Notes: a model not told the origin generated them from the sequence alone. A DNA stretch of 64,000 bases from Frigoribacterium sp. PhB24 (GCF_003755185.1 NZ_RKIC01000010.1:248001-312000); one strand, 5' to 3'. Shown: positions 8,158 through 17,298, counted from the stretch's first letter. Program-made: numbers and translations.

Positions 8158-9096
8158 TCAGCTCGCGGGCCGCACGTCGAACGCCGACGCGAGCTTCTCG
8201 ATCTTCTGGGCCCGGCCCAGGCGGGGCAGGTCGCTGCCGTCACGGATGACGCGCCCACGGCTCTCGAAGTCGGCGAGGAAGTCCTGGGCCCAGGCGACGT
8301 CCGACGGCGTGGGGCTGATGACCTCGTTGATGACGGGCAGCTGCTCGACGTCGAGGCAGAGCTTGCCGGTCAGGCCAAGGGCGACGGCCACACCCGACTG
8401 CTCGCGCAGGACGGGGTGGCTGCTGCCCACCGTCGGCCCGTCGATGGGGCCGGGCAGCCCGCCGATGCGGCTGGCCACGACGAGCCGCGAGCGAGGGTAG
8501 GCCATGGCCAGGTCGTCGGCGCTCGTCCCGGTGTCGCGGCGGTAGTCACCGCTGCCGAACGCCAGGCGGAACGCGCCGCGGGCCTTGGCGATGGCCGGGC
8601 TCTCTTCGATGCCGAGGGCCGACTCGACGAGCGCGAGCACCGGCACCGCGCCTCCGAGCCGATCGAACGTCTCGGTGACGTGCTCGGGCGCCTCGGTCTT
8701 GGCGAGCATGACGCCGTGCAGTCCGGGCAGGCCCATGAGGGCGTCGACGTCGTCGGACCAGAAGTCGGTCGAGCGGTCGTTGATGCGCACCCAGGCTTCT
8801 CCGCCGCCCGTCAGCCAGGCGACGACGTCGTCGCGAGCGGCGGGCTTGCGGGCCGGGTCGACCGCGTCCTCGATGTCGAGGACGATCTGGTCCGCCCGTG
8901 ACGCCTGTGCCGAGTCGAAGCGGTCGGGCGCGGTGCCCGGCACGAGCAGCCACGAGCGGGCGATGTCGGGGTTCGGTCGCGCCCGGCCGACCGTCGAGGC
9001 CCGGCGGGTCGTCGCCGTGGCATCGGTCGCGGCGACGTCGGGCTCGGCGGCGTCGGTCGCGGTCGGGTCGGAGGGGATCTGGCTGGTGTCGGTCAT
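8158..9096 (-). CDS. HpcH/HpaI aldolase / CitE-like lyase
   Basis: 312 residues. The first 40 are Thr/Ala/Asp-rich and probably disordered. The TIM-barrel domain begins at SWLLVPGTAPDRF and carries the family motif LDIEDAV (metal-binding acid) and LVESALGI. Single-gene actinobacterial CitE-like proteins cleave or hydrolyse acyl-CoA substrates such as malyl-CoA or citramalyl-CoA rather than act in a citrate lyase complex. No citrate lyase alpha or gamma partners lie nearby. The exact substrate cannot be assigned. Confidence 0.8.
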   Translation of the reverse strand: MTDTSQIPSDPTATDAAEPDVAATDATATTRRASTVGRARPNPDIARSWLLVPGTAPDRFDSAQASRADQIVLDIEDAVDPARKPAARDDVVAWLTGGGEAWVRINDRSTDFWSDDVDALMGLPGLHGVMLAKTEAPEHVTETFDRLGGAVPVLALVESALGIEESPAIAKARGAFRLAFGSGDYRRDTGTSADDLAMAYPRSRLVVASRIGGLPGPIDGPTVGSSHPVLREQSGVAVALGLTGKLCLDVEQLPVINEVISPTPSDVAWAQDFLADFESRGRVIRDGSDLPRLGRAQKIEKLASAFDVRPAS

Positions 9097-9263
9097 GACG
9101 TCGTCGTCCTTCGTCGCTCGGCGGTCCCGTCCACGCTACCGGCTCGTCCGGGCCCGTGAGTCCTTCCGACGAGGGCGAGGGCTCCCGGCCTGCGGTGCCG
9201 TTCGGGCGTAACGTTCAGGAGGATCACAGATCCAGGGAACGACCCCACCGACAGGAGTGAGCC

Positions 9264-10739
9264 ATGACCGACGCGAACGATCCGCGGCGCGACCGCCCCG
9301 ACCACGAGGGACGCGATCCCCAGTACGGCGACGACACGAACGACGCCCCGCGGTCCGACGAGACCGGTGAGACCGGAGAGCGGGCCGAGGTGCCCTACGG
9401 CTCCGAGGTGCCGACCCAGCAGCCCCCCGCCGTCGATTTCGGCGGCGACGCCCCGACGCAGCAGCAGCAGCCCGCCGTCGACTTCGGTTCGGACGCGCCG
9501 ACGCAGCAGGGCCCGATCGCCGACGCGGAGGACCGCCCGGTCGTGGCCGAGACCCACGCGACGTCCGCCCCGTCCGACGAGGAGGCGCTGCCGGAGTCCG
9601 TGCCCGCCGAGTACGTCCCCGGCGACACGGCGTCCGACCGGCCCGCCGATGCCGACGCCGACGCGTCGACCGACGCCGACCGTCGCGACACCGAGGTCCT
9701 CTCCGAGTCCGACCGCGACGCGGCCTCGGCCGGCCGTCCCACCGAGGCCGTCCCCATGGTCGCGCCGACCGAGCCCGCCCAGCGGGCCTGGTCCGCCTCG
9801 ACCGACGGCACGCGACGTCCCCTGCACGACGACGAAGCCCTGCGTGCGGCCGAGGCCGCACGCGCCGGTGACCCCGCCACCGGTGACCGGGGTGACGACA
9901 CGGCCACCGCGGCGTCCGCGACGGCGGCGACCGGCGCCTCCTCGTCCACCCACGACGGGTGGGTCGACGACCGCTCGGACGCCGAGCGCGACGCCACCGA
10001 CCGCGCCGCGGCCGAGCGTCAGCCCTCGTTCGGCCAAGACGCCCCCACCGCCGTCGCGCCGACCGCGGCAGCAGCAGGAGGCGCGGCTGCGGGTGCCGCC
10101 GCCGGTCGCGACACCGGGTCCCACGCCTACCCCCTGATCAAGGACTCGGGCATCGACCACGTGTCGGTGCGCCGTGAGCTGCTCGCCCAGCAGAAAGAGG
10201 AGTTCGGCGGCATCCGTTTCGGTGCCGGCCTGCTCGGCTGGTTCGCCGCGACGGGCTTCGGCCTGGTCATGATCACGATCTTCGGCGGCGTGCTCGCGGC
10301 CTGGGGCGGGGTCGCCTCGGGGTCGACCGCCATGGCGGACCTGCGCTCCTTCACGACCGACAACGCCGACGTGCTCGGTCTCACCTCGGGCATCGTGGTC
10401 CTCGCGATCATCTTCTTCGGGTACCTCATCGGCGGGTACACGGCCTCACGCATCGCCCGCTTCAGTGGCGTCAAACAGGGGCTCGCGACGTGGCTCTGGG
10501 GCCTCGTGATCACCATCGTGCTGGCGGTCGTCGTGGGCGTCGTCGGGACCCAGGCCGGCGACTCGTCGTCGCCGAACCCGTTCGTCCCCTCGATGGACGA
10601 CCTGCAGTCGTCGTCCCTCGCCGGGCTGATCGGCCTCGGGCTCCTGGTCGTGCTGAGTTTCGGCGGAGCCGTCCTCGGTGGCCTGCTGGGTCAGCGCTAC
10701 CACCGCAAGGTCGACCGCTTCTTCGCCGAAGAGGAATGA
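9264..10739 (+). CDS. Membrane protein with long acidic disordered N-terminus
   Basis: 491 residues in two halves. Residues 1-285 are rich in Asp, Glu, Ala, Thr and Pro and predicted disordered, with three near-repeats of PTQQ..PAVDFG. Residues about 315-480 hold four hydrophobic helices (starting FGAGLLGWFAATGFGLVMIT) and glycine-rich turns, ending in a basic/acidic tail RKVDRFFAEEE. It may be an envelope scaffold, but I recognise no family. A good ribosome site (AGGAG) precedes ATG 9264. The nearest 3' neighbour is a lipoprotein on the same strand, about 115 bases away. Confidence 0.75.
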   Translation: MTDANDPRRDRPDHEGRDPQYGDDTNDAPRSDETGETGERAEVPYGSEVPTQQPPAVDFGGDAPTQQQQPAVDFGSDAPTQQGPIADAEDRPVVAETHATSAPSDEEALPESVPAEYVPGDTASDRPADADADASTDADRRDTEVLSESDRDAASAGRPTEAVPMVAPTEPAQRAWSASTDGTRRPLHDDEALRAAEAARAGDPATGDRGDDTATAASATAATGASSSTHDGWVDDRSDAERDATDRAAAERQPSFGQDAPTAVAPTAAAAGGAAAGAAAGRDTGSHAYPLIKDSGIDHVSVRRELLAQQKEEFGGIRFGAGLLGWFAATGFGLVMITIFGGVLAAWGGVASGSTAMADLRSFTTDNADVLGLTSGIVVLAIIFFGYLIGGYTASRIARFSGVKQGLATWLWGLVITIVLAVVVGVVGTQAGDSSSPNPFVPSMDDLQSSSLAGLIGLGLLVVLSFGGAVLGGLLGQRYHRKVDRFFAEEE

Positions 10740-10854
10740 TCGCCGAGAGGGGGGCGTCCCAGGCGGGTCGCCCCTCTGCTCGTCGCCCCATCCGACGCCG
10801 CCCGGGCGTCGAACACCGATCAACCCCACCGGGCAGCACAGACAAGGACCACTC

Positions 10855-11571
10855 ATGCGCACCCCCCTCCGTTCATCACTCGGTCGAGGCGTCCTCGGCG
10901 CCGTCGCGACCGGAGCTCTCGTTTTCTCGCTCGCGGCCTGCGCCTCGACCTCGGACTCCGAGAGCAACAACACGGCTCCGACCCACCCCGTGAACCAGAC
11001 CCGCGAGCCCGGCCCGGGCGAGAGCCTCCTGCCCCAGGCGTCGATCCCCGACCTGTCGAACGGCGTCGACACGCAGGTCGCGGTGGACGCATCGTTCGTC
11101 GAAGCCCTCACGACGCTCGGCCTGACCCCGGGCGTGGTCGGCACCGCGACCTTCACCGACGGCACGTTCTCGTTCCCGATCACGGGCGGGCACGTCGACT
11201 ACTTCGGCCCTGACAGCGAGATCCGTCCCTACGTGCAGGGCGAGATCGACCACGACGGCTCGGGCCTCTCGCTGACCGCGGGCAGCACCGCCGTCGAGCT
11301 GAGCGACTTCCGCATCGACCCGGGTGAGTCGAAGCTCTACGGCACCGTGACGGCGAACGGCCAGGTCGTCGCCGAGGACGCCTATCTCTTCACCCTCTGG
11401 GGCGGCACCCTGAAGCCCCTCGAGGTCGTCGACGGCAACGCCGTGCTCGAGGGCACGACGGTCCACGTCAGCCCCGACGCGGCCGAGCTGCTGAACGAGA
11501 CCTTCGGGACGGACGCCGTCCAGGACGAGATGCTCGTCGGCGTCGCGAAGATCACCGCCGCGACCGAGTAA
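10855..11571 (+). CDS. Predicted lipoprotein of unknown function
   Basis: 238 residues. The N-terminus has a basic start (MRTPLRSS), a hydrophobic stretch and a lipobox LAAC at residues 26-29, so Cys29 would be lipidated and the protein held on the outer face of the membrane. After a Ser/Thr/Pro-rich spacer, a beta-rich domain (about residues 80-235) contains the pattern FSFPITGGHVDYF, which faintly recalls HtaA-type haem-binding domains; I would not assign that. ATG 10855 has AAGGA upstream. A strong terminator follows at 11615. Confidence 0.75.
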   Translation: MRTPLRSSLGRGVLGAVATGALVFSLAACASTSDSESNNTAPTHPVNQTREPGPGESLLPQASIPDLSNGVDTQVAVDASFVEALTTLGLTPGVVGTATFTDGTFSFPITGGHVDYFGPDSEIRPYVQGEIDHDGSGLSLTAGSTAVELSDFRIDPGESKLYGTVTANGQVVAEDAYLFTLWGGTLKPLEVVDGNAVLEGTTVHVSPDAAELLNETFGTDAVQDEMLVGVAKITAATE

Positions 11572-11614
11572 TACCGAACTGCGGCGTGATCCGGTACCTA
11601 CCGAATCAGCCTCG

Positions 11615-11675
11615 AACCCGGTTTCGAACCATGAACCCAGTTTCTCCTGGGTTCATGGTTCGAAACCGGGTTTTT
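11615..11675 (+). terminator. Strong rho-independent terminator, 26-bp perfect stem
   Basis: The left arm 11615-11640 and right arm 11647-11672 are exact reverse complements, with a 6-base loop TTTCTC. The stem is followed by a T-run (11671-11675). It closes the lipoprotein gene and insulates mntH. The stem is unusually long and AT-richer than its surroundings. Confidence 0.9.
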
Positions 11676-11712
11676 CGGCACCAGTCCGAATTGAGACAAG
11701 ACGACAACCAGG

Positions 11713-11740
11713 TTTCGGGGTGCCGAAACATTGCTAGGGT
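11713..11740 (+). promoter_or_regulatory. mntH promoter with overlapping palindromic operator
   Basis: GTTTCGGGGTGCCGAAAC (11712-11729) is an inverted repeat with 7-bp arms and a 4-base centre. The -10 element TAGGGT (11735-11740) starts 5 bases later, and ATG follows 6 bases after that. A partial copy, TTTCGGCACC, lies at 11673-11682. The position fits a repressor such as MntR/DtxR-type blocking RNA polymerase when manganese is plentiful (inference). Confidence 0.6.
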
Positions 11741-11746
11741 CGAGGC

Positions 11747-13027
11747 ATGAGCTCGACCGACGCCCGCCGCGCCGACGCCCACCGACCCCGTGGCGGCGGC
11801 CCCGGCCGGGTCGTCCACGCCCGGCCGCGCGGCACCCTGCTCGGCCCGGCGTTCGTCGCCGCGATCGCCTACGTCGACCCGGGCAACGTCGCCGCGAACC
11901 TCACCGCAGGGGCGGCGTACCAGTACACGCTGCTCTGGGTGCTCGTGCTGGCCAACGCCATCGCCGTGCTGGTCCAGTATCTGTCGGCCAAGCTCGGCAT
12001 CGTCACGGGGCGCTCGTTGCCCGAGGTCATGGGCACGCGCCTCCGTCGTCGGCCGCTCCGGCTCGCGTACTGGGGGCAGGCCGAGCTGGTGGCGGCGGCG
12101 ACCGACGTCGCCGAGATCATCGGCGGCGCCCTCGCGCTGCAGCTGCTCTTCGGTGTGCCGCTCGTCGTCGGGGGCCTGATCACCGGGCTCGTCTCGCTCG
12201 GCCTGCTGATGCTGACCCGGTACCGCGGCGGTCGGGTCTTCCAGACCGTGGTGATCGCCCTGCTGGCCGTCCTCACCCTCGGCTTCTGTGCGGGCCTGCT
12301 CTTCGCGCCGCCTTCGGCCGGGGGCATGCTCGCCGGCCTCGTGCCCCGTTTCGAGGACAGCACGGCCGTGCTGCTCGCCGCGTCGATGCTCGGGGCCACG
12401 GTCATGCCGCACGCCGTCTACCTGCACTCCGCGCTCACCCGTGACCACCACGGCGTCGTCGCCGAGGGGGCGGACCGTGCCCGCGTGCTCCGGGCCACGC
12501 GCTGGGACGTCGTCCTCGCCCTGCTGGTCGCGGGCGGCGTCAACGTCGCCATGCTCGTGCTCGCGGCCTCGACCCTGGCCGGTCAGGACGGCACCGACAC
12601 GATCCCCGGGGCACAGCAGGCCATCGCCGCGGCGCTCGGGCCCGTGATCGGAGTCCTGTTCGCCGTCGGCCTGCTCGCGTCGGGTCTCGCCTCGACGTCG
12701 ATCGGGGCGATGGCGGGCGCAGAGATCATGAAGGGGCTGTTGCACGTGCAGGTACCGCTCCTGGTGCGTCGCGTCGTGACGCTGATCCCGGCCCTCGTGT
12801 TGCTCGCGACGGGCATCAGCCCGACCTGGTTGCTCGTCCTCAGCCAGGTCGTGTTGAGCTTCGGGATCGCCTTCGCCCTCGTCCCGCTCGTCGTCGCGAC
12901 GAGCGACCGGGCGCTGATGGGGACGGGCGTCAACGCGGCCGCCACGCGGGTCGCGGGCTGGGCGGCCGTGGTGGTCGTCGTCGCGCTCAACCTCGTCCTG
13001 ATCGGGTTGACCGTCTCGGGGGCGTGA
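11747..13027 (+). CDS. mntH: Manganese/divalent metal transporter, Nramp family
   Basis: 426 residues with about 11 membrane helices. The two unwound helices that bind the metal are clear: DPGN in helix 1 (VDPGNVAANLT) and MPH in helix 6 (ATVMPHAVYLHS), the Asp/Asn and Met/His ligands conserved in Nramp proteins. Import of Mn2+ with protons across the cytoplasmic membrane is expected. The gene stands alone with its own palindromic operator, and the ATG 6 bases after TAGGGT suggests a leaderless mRNA. A basic, disordered 25-residue N-terminus precedes helix 1. Confidence 0.92.
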   Translation: MSSTDARRADAHRPRGGGPGRVVHARPRGTLLGPAFVAAIAYVDPGNVAANLTAGAAYQYTLLWVLVLANAIAVLVQYLSAKLGIVTGRSLPEVMGTRLRRRPLRLAYWGQAELVAAATDVAEIIGGALALQLLFGVPLVVGGLITGLVSLGLLMLTRYRGGRVFQTVVIALLAVLTLGFCAGLLFAPPSAGGMLAGLVPRFEDSTAVLLAASMLGATVMPHAVYLHSALTRDHHGVVAEGADRARVLRATRWDVVLALLVAGGVNVAMLVLAASTLAGQDGTDTIPGAQQAIAAALGPVIGVLFAVGLLASGLASTSIGAMAGAEIMKGLLHVQVPLLVRRVVTLIPALVLLATGISPTWLLVLSQVVLSFGIAFALVPLVVATSDRALMGTGVNAAATRVAGWAAVVVVVALNLVLIGLTVSGA

Positions 13028-13031
13028 GGGG

Positions 13032-13050
13032 GCGGGTCGACCCGACCCGC
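13032..13050. terminator. Short hairpin between convergent genes
   Basis: GCGGGTC-GACCC-GACCCGC, a 7-bp stem immediately downstream of mntH and facing the convergent hydrolase gene, followed by a copy of the CGCGCCTCCT word. It is weak and lacks a U-run. Confidence 0.4.
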
Positions 13051-13063
13051 GCCTCCTGTGTTC

Positions 13064-14173
13064 TCAGCGGTCGGCGTCGCCCGTGGTGGGTTCGATGTGT
13101 GGCCCGTCGTCGGGGGCCTCGCCGGCCGCGACCTTCTCGGCCTGGCGCCGGTCGAAGGCCGCCTGCATCGACTCGGCATGGTCGGTCTTGGCCTTCGCGA
13201 GGGCCTCGTCGTCGCCGCGCATGGTCGCCGCGGTCGAACGCAGGCGGGCCCCGACGGCTGTGACGAAGTCGGCCGGGCTGGGGCTGAAGTCGTCGCTCTC
13301 GTCACCGTCCCCCGCGTCGACGTAGTGGTGCAGCTCGTCGCCCTCGTCGTGTCGGATCGGTTGCTGGGCGTGTTCGACGCACAGCTTGGCGACCTCTTCG
13401 GCATGGGCGTGCATGACCGAATGGGCGGCGCCGGGCATCTCCCACAGGCGGGACGAGGGCAGCAGGTCGCCGACCCGACGCACCCATTCGCGCGGGGCGA
13501 CGGCGTCGTGCTCGCCGCGGATGACCAGGGTGTCGGCGGTGATCTGCGGCAGGTGCCGCTCGATCGGGTACGTCATCATCTTGGGCAGGATGCGCGAGAA
13601 CCAGCGCACGCCGCAGAGCACGTAGGCGCTGAGCGCCAAGAACTTGACGCGGCCGGGCTCGTGCCAGGCGGCCCGGGCGAAGCGCACCGCCTGCTCGAGC
13701 AGGTGACGGTGGGCCGGGTCGATGACCGGCCCGATCAGCACGACCGTCGACAGGTCGGGTCGGCGCGCGGCGAGGTCGACGACGATCTGCGTGCCCATCG
13801 AGTGCCCGACGACGATCGGGTCGTCGAGCCCGAGCTCGTCGATGGCCGTGCCGACGAGGTCGGCGTACTCGCGGATGGTGAGGGCGTGGCCCGGGTGCGG
13901 CACCCCGGCGAAGCCCGGCAGGTCGAGGGCGTGCACGGGGCCGAACTCGTTGAGGTTCGGCGCGAGGCGCTCGAAGTAGTCGGACGAGACGCCGATGCCG
14001 GGCACCAGCACGAAGGGACGCTCGCCGGTGTCGCCGATCGTGTTGACCCGCACGTAGAGGTCGCCGCGCTCGACGCGGCGGACGGTCACGTTCGTGTCGA
14101 CGCCGCCCGACCGGGAGGCGTCACGAGCGGCCGCGCGGCGGGCCGAACCGGCGTGGCGACGTCGAGGACTCAT
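13064..14173 (-). CDS. Alpha/beta hydrolase
   Basis: 369 residues. The nucleophile elbow is GHSMG (IVVGHSMGTQIV), the acid is Asp in IRGEHD and the base is His in GAAHSVMH, so the triad is complete. The oxyanion loop is VPGIGVSS. A C-terminal extension of about 70 residues (after AQQPIRHDEG) is charged and absent from minimal hydrolases. Esterase or lipase-like activity is likely; the substrate is unknown. ATG 14173 was chosen because the reading upstream is only Arg-rich shadow sequence. Confidence 0.8.
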   Translation of the reverse strand: MSPRRRHAGSARRAAARDASRSGGVDTNVTVRRVERGDLYVRVNTIGDTGERPFVLVPGIGVSSDYFERLAPNLNEFGPVHALDLPGFAGVPHPGHALTIREYADLVGTAIDELGLDDPIVVGHSMGTQIVVDLAARRPDLSTVVLIGPVIDPAHRHLLEQAVRFARAAWHEPGRVKFLALSAYVLCGVRWFSRILPKMMTYPIERHLPQITADTLVIRGEHDAVAPREWVRRVGDLLPSSRLWEMPGAAHSVMHAHAEEVAKLCVEHAQQPIRHDEGDELHHYVDAGDGDESDDFSPSPADFVTAVGARLRSTAATMRGDDEALAKAKTDHAESMQAAFDRRQAEKVAAGEAPDDGPHIEPTTGDADR

Positions 14174-14271
14174 CGGATCAGTGTGGCACGGCGGGCTCGG
14201 AGCCCGACGCGCTGCTGCGGCGTCGGCCCTCGATGCCAGGCCGACCCCGCCGTCCGGTCGAGGCGGGGTCG

Positions 14272-14808
14272 TCAGGCGGGGGCCACGACGCCGTCGAGGG
14301 CGCGCAGGTTGCGCCGCAGGATCAGCGACAGGGCGAGCGCCGACGCGGGCCCGGCGGCACGCATCCACCAGGCCGACGGGCGCCAGACGACTCGGATGTC
14401 GAGCGTCACGCGATCGTCGTCGTGACGGTGCACCCGGTAGCTCTCCCACCCGCGCTGGGGGTGGCCGACCAGGGCCGCGTGGCCGAAGCCGACCTCGGCG
14501 TCGGTCCGGACGACGGAGAACACCCGGCACGCGACGGGTGGGTGCAGGGGGCCGAAGGTGACGCCCCAGACGCTCGTCGCGCCGACGGTCACCCGGTCGG
14601 GCACCTCGAGCGGCACGAAGCCCGAACCGTGGTGCACCTGCCAACGCAGCACGGCGTCGCCCGCGGCGTCGAAGGCGGCCCGGCCGTGGCCGATCACCCG
14701 GCTGCGGGTCGTGACGTGGAACCCGGCGGGTGGCGGGCCGTCGAGGCTCGGTTCGCCCTCGAAGGCGTAGCCGTCGCCGAACCGGGCCCGGGGCGGGTGT
14801 GACGTCAT
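14272..14808 (-). CDS. DUF1990 family protein
   Basis: 178 residues. The pattern of a GY/F-type N-terminus, RVIGHGRAAFDAAGDAVLRWQVH and VGHPQRGWESYRV matches the DUF1990 family, which has no established function. The fold is expected to be cytoplasmic alpha/beta; a weak hydrophobic segment sits near residues 145-160. The start ATG 14808 lies 6 bases after CAGGGT, consistent with a leaderless mRNA, and is divergent from the next gene by only 48 bases. Confidence 0.7.
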   Translation of the reverse strand: MTSHPPRARFGDGYAFEGEPSLDGPPPAGFHVTTRSRVIGHGRAAFDAAGDAVLRWQVHHGSGFVPLEVPDRVTVGATSVWGVTFGPLHPPVACRVFSVVRTDAEVGFGHAALVGHPQRGWESYRVHRHDDDRVTLDIRVVWRPSAWWMRAAGPASALALSLILRRNLRALDGVVAPA

Positions 14809-14856
14809 GGGTCGACCCTGCCACGTCCTGGCGCGTCGGCGGGGCATGATCGGACC

Positions 14857-15492
14857 GTGACCGACCCGACCGACCCGACCGACCCGACCGCCCCGACGCC
14901 GACCCCGCCCACGGCCTACCTGATCCTGCACGGGTGGCGGAACCATCGCCCCGAGGGCCACTGGCAGCGCTGGCTCGCGGCCGAGCTCGAGGTCCGCGGG
15001 CACGTGGTGCGCTACCCGCAGCTGCCCGACGCCGACGAGCCCACGCCCGCCGCCTGGGAGGCCGCGGTGCGTCGGGAGCTCGCCGCCCTTCCCGAGGGCC
15101 GACCGGTGACGGTGCTGTGCCACAGCCTCTCGTGCCTGCTCTGGCTGAGGTTGCAGGCCGGCGACGAGCCTCCGCGGGCCGACCGGGTCGCGCTCGTCGC
15201 GCCTCCGTCGCCGGAGCTGATCGCCGGGCAGCCGATCCACGCGTTCGTGGCCGGCGACCCGTTCGACGGGCGTCGGCTCTCACCCGGTGGGTCCGCCGAG
15301 GCGGTCGTCGTCGCCGGCGACGACGACGAGTGGCTGCCGCTCGGCCCGGTCGACACCTGGGAGGCGCGGGTCGACGCCCCGGTCGTCGTCGTGCCCCGAG
15401 GCGGTCACCTCACCCCCGACTCGGGCCACGGCGAGTGGCCGGCCGTGCTGGCCTGGGCGCTCGGCGTGCCTGCGGCGGAGGCGTTCGGCTGA
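14857..15492 (+). CDS. RBBP9/YdeN-like serine hydrolase
   Basis: 211 residues. Motifs in order: ILHGW (oxyanion), CHSLSC (Ser nucleophile in an atypical CHSLS elbow, as in the RBBP9/YdeN group) and GGHLTPDSGHGEWP with the catalytic His. The acid is probably Asp in the GDDDEWLP segment. The N-terminus carries Thr-Asp-Pro triplets from a 9-bp tandem repeat at 14859-14890, likely a slippage product. The GTG start is tentative because no clear ribosome site is visible. Confidence 0.75.
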   Translation: MTDPTDPTDPTAPTPTPPTAYLILHGWRNHRPEGHWQRWLAAELEVRGHVVRYPQLPDADEPTPAAWEAAVRRELAALPEGRPVTVLCHSLSCLLWLRLQAGDEPPRADRVALVAPPSPELIAGQPIHAFVAGDPFDGRRLSPGGSAEAVVVAGDDDEWLPLGPVDTWEARVDAPVVVVPRGGHLTPDSGHGEWPAVLAWALGVPAAEAFG

Positions 15493-15522
15493 GAGCCCGC
15501 CGGGCCCGTCGGCTGGTGACGC

Positions 15523-16809
15523 CTACGCGTCCGGCGCGAGGAAGGCCGCGGCGGCGCGGGACAGGTAGGCGGGGTCGTCGGCACCGCAGAGCTCGCGGGC
15601 CGAGTGCATGCCGAGCAGCGGGATGCCGACGTCGATCGTGCGGATGCCCAGGCGCGTCGCCGTGATCGGCCCGATGGTCGAGCCGCAGGGCACCGAGTTG
15701 TTCGAGACGAACTCCTGGAACGGCACGCCGGCCTGCTCGCAGGCCCTCGACCACTCGGCCGCCCCGAGCCCGTCGGTGGCGTAGCGCTGGTTGGCGTTGA
15801 TCTTGAGCAACGGCCCGCGGTTCACGACCGGCTGGTTCACCGGGTCGTGCCGCTCGGGGTAGTTCGGGTGCACGGCGTGTCCGGCGTCGGCGCTCAGGCA
15901 CCACGACCCGGCCAGGGCCCTGCGGTGCTCGGTCGTCGTGGCCCCGAGACCGGCCGAGACCCGCGCGAGCACGTCCTCGAGCAGCGGCCCGGCGGCACCC
16001 GACGGCGTGGCCGAGCCGACCTCTTCGTGGTCGAACGCGGCGAACACGGCGACGTGGTCGAGCTCGACGCCCGACGTCGCGGTCTCGATCAGGGCGACGA
16101 GACCGGCGTGGGTCGACGACAGGTTGTCCATGCGCCCGGCGGCGAACAGCTCGCCGCCCATGCCGAGGACGGCGGGAGGCGCGGTGTCGGCAACGACCAC
16201 GTCGTACCCGGTCACGTCGGCTCCGGTCAGCCCGGCCAACCCGGCGAGGTGGCCGAGGACGTCGGCCTCGTCGAGCGGCCCCGCCCCGACCACGGGGTTC
16301 AGGTGGCGCTGGGGGTCGAGCTTCAGCCCGTCGGCGTTGACGCCACGGTCGAGGTGGACGGCGAGCTGCGGGAAGCGCAGCAGCGGGCCCGTGCGCACGA
16401 GGTGCGTCTCGCCGCCGCGGGTGACCAGCCGTCCGGCGAACTCGAGGTCGCGGTCGAGCCACGAGTTGAACAACGGGCCGCCGTAGACCTCGACACCGGC
16501 CTGCAGCCAGCCGCGGGTGCCGGTGGTCGGCTTGGGCTTGAGCCTGAAGCCGGGAGAGTCGGTGTGCGCCCCGACCACGCGGAACGGCGTCGTGGCCGTC
16601 GCGGTGGCGGGTTCGATCCAGGCGATGACCGCGCCGTCGCGCACGACGTAGCGGCGGCCGGGCCCGGTGGGCCACTCGGCGGTCTCGTCGAGGGCGACGA
16701 ACCCGGCGTCGTCGAGCCGACGGGCGGCCTCGGCCGCGGCGTGGAAGGACGAGGGCGAGGCCTGGATGAAGCGGGCGAAGTCGTCGAGGTGGGGGCGCGT
16801 GTCAGTCAT
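15523..16809 (-). CDS. M18 family aminopeptidase
   Basis: 428 residues, the usual M18 length. Metal ligands and catalytic residues are visible: AHTDSPGF (His/Asp), the FDHEEVGS acid pair, DAGHAVHPNY and the C-terminal GMHSARE. The enzyme is a cytoplasmic dizinc aminopeptidase, typically a dodecamer, that removes acidic or neutral N-terminal residues from peptides. The start MTDTRPH at 16809 is preferred to an upstream in-frame ATG at 16821 because it matches family N-termini. Confidence 0.9.
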   Translation of the reverse strand: MTDTRPHLDDFARFIQASPSSFHAAAEAARRLDDAGFVALDETAEWPTGPGRRYVVRDGAVIAWIEPATATATTPFRVVGAHTDSPGFRLKPKPTTGTRGWLQAGVEVYGGPLFNSWLDRDLEFAGRLVTRGGETHLVRTGPLLRFPQLAVHLDRGVNADGLKLDPQRHLNPVVGAGPLDEADVLGHLAGLAGLTGADVTGYDVVVADTAPPAVLGMGGELFAAGRMDNLSSTHAGLVALIETATSGVELDHVAVFAAFDHEEVGSATPSGAAGPLLEDVLARVSAGLGATTTEHRRALAGSWCLSADAGHAVHPNYPERHDPVNQPVVNRGPLLKINANQRYATDGLGAAEWSRACEQAGVPFQEFVSNNSVPCGSTIGPITATRLGIRTIDVGIPLLGMHSARELCGADDPAYLSRAAAAFLAPDA

Positions 16810-16848
16810 CCCCACCAGCATGCACCACCCGAGGGCGGACCCGACTTC

Positions 16849-16912
16849 CGCCGAGATGTCACGACGTGCCTCTCATCTTCGAACGTCAGCGGCACGTCGT
16901 GACATCTCGGCG
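16849..16912. repeat. Intergenic 22-bp perfect inverted repeat
   Basis: The arms 16849-16870 and 16891-16912 are exact reverse complements around a 20-base loop. It lies between two leftward genes, upstream of the aminopeptidase start. There is no U-run, so it is not a textbook terminator; it could be a REP-like element or an RNA hairpin. Confidence 0.85.
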
Positions 16913-16923
16913 GGCACAGCAGC

Positions 16924-17298
16924 TCAGCGGCCGCCGCTGCCGCCGCGGTTCGCGCCGATGTCGCCACGGTGGGCGTCGGCCTCGGGGTCGGCCGAGTGCG
17001 GGTCCTCGTCGTCGACGGTCAGGGCGGCGTCCTGCTCGCCCGAGACGCCCCCGGGGCTCACGGCGACGTAGCCGTCCTCGCCCGAGTGGCTGCCGCCGAG
17101 CAGCTGCGTGACGTCGCCGTCCGGCGTCGCGTCGCCCGACCCGGCGGGCTCGCCCTGCGTGTCGGTCGGGCCCGACGGGTGGGTGGCGCGGTGCGTCTCG
17201 ATCGCGGCGGCCTCGACGGCCGCCTGGTCGAGCGCGTCGCCGTGGCCGAGCTCGTCGTCCGGGTCGTGCGCGTCGGGGTTCGTGCGGGCGTCGCTCAT
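16924..17298 (-). CDS. Acidic disordered hypothetical protein
   Basis: 124 residues, dominated by Asp, Gly, Ala, Glu, Ser and Thr, with no hydrophobic core and predicted disordered throughout. It starts at ATG 17298 behind GAGAGGACACCCG, a usable ribosome site. Similar small acidic proteins are common in Microbacteriaceae without known function. Its composition resembles the leader of the 9264 membrane protein. Confidence 0.55.
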   Translation of the reverse strand: MSDARTNPDAHDPDDELGHGDALDQAAVEAAAIETHRATHPSGPTDTQGEPAGSGDATPDGDVTQLLGGSHSGEDGYVAVSPGGVSGEQDAALTVDDEDPHSADPEADAHRGDIGANRGGSGGR

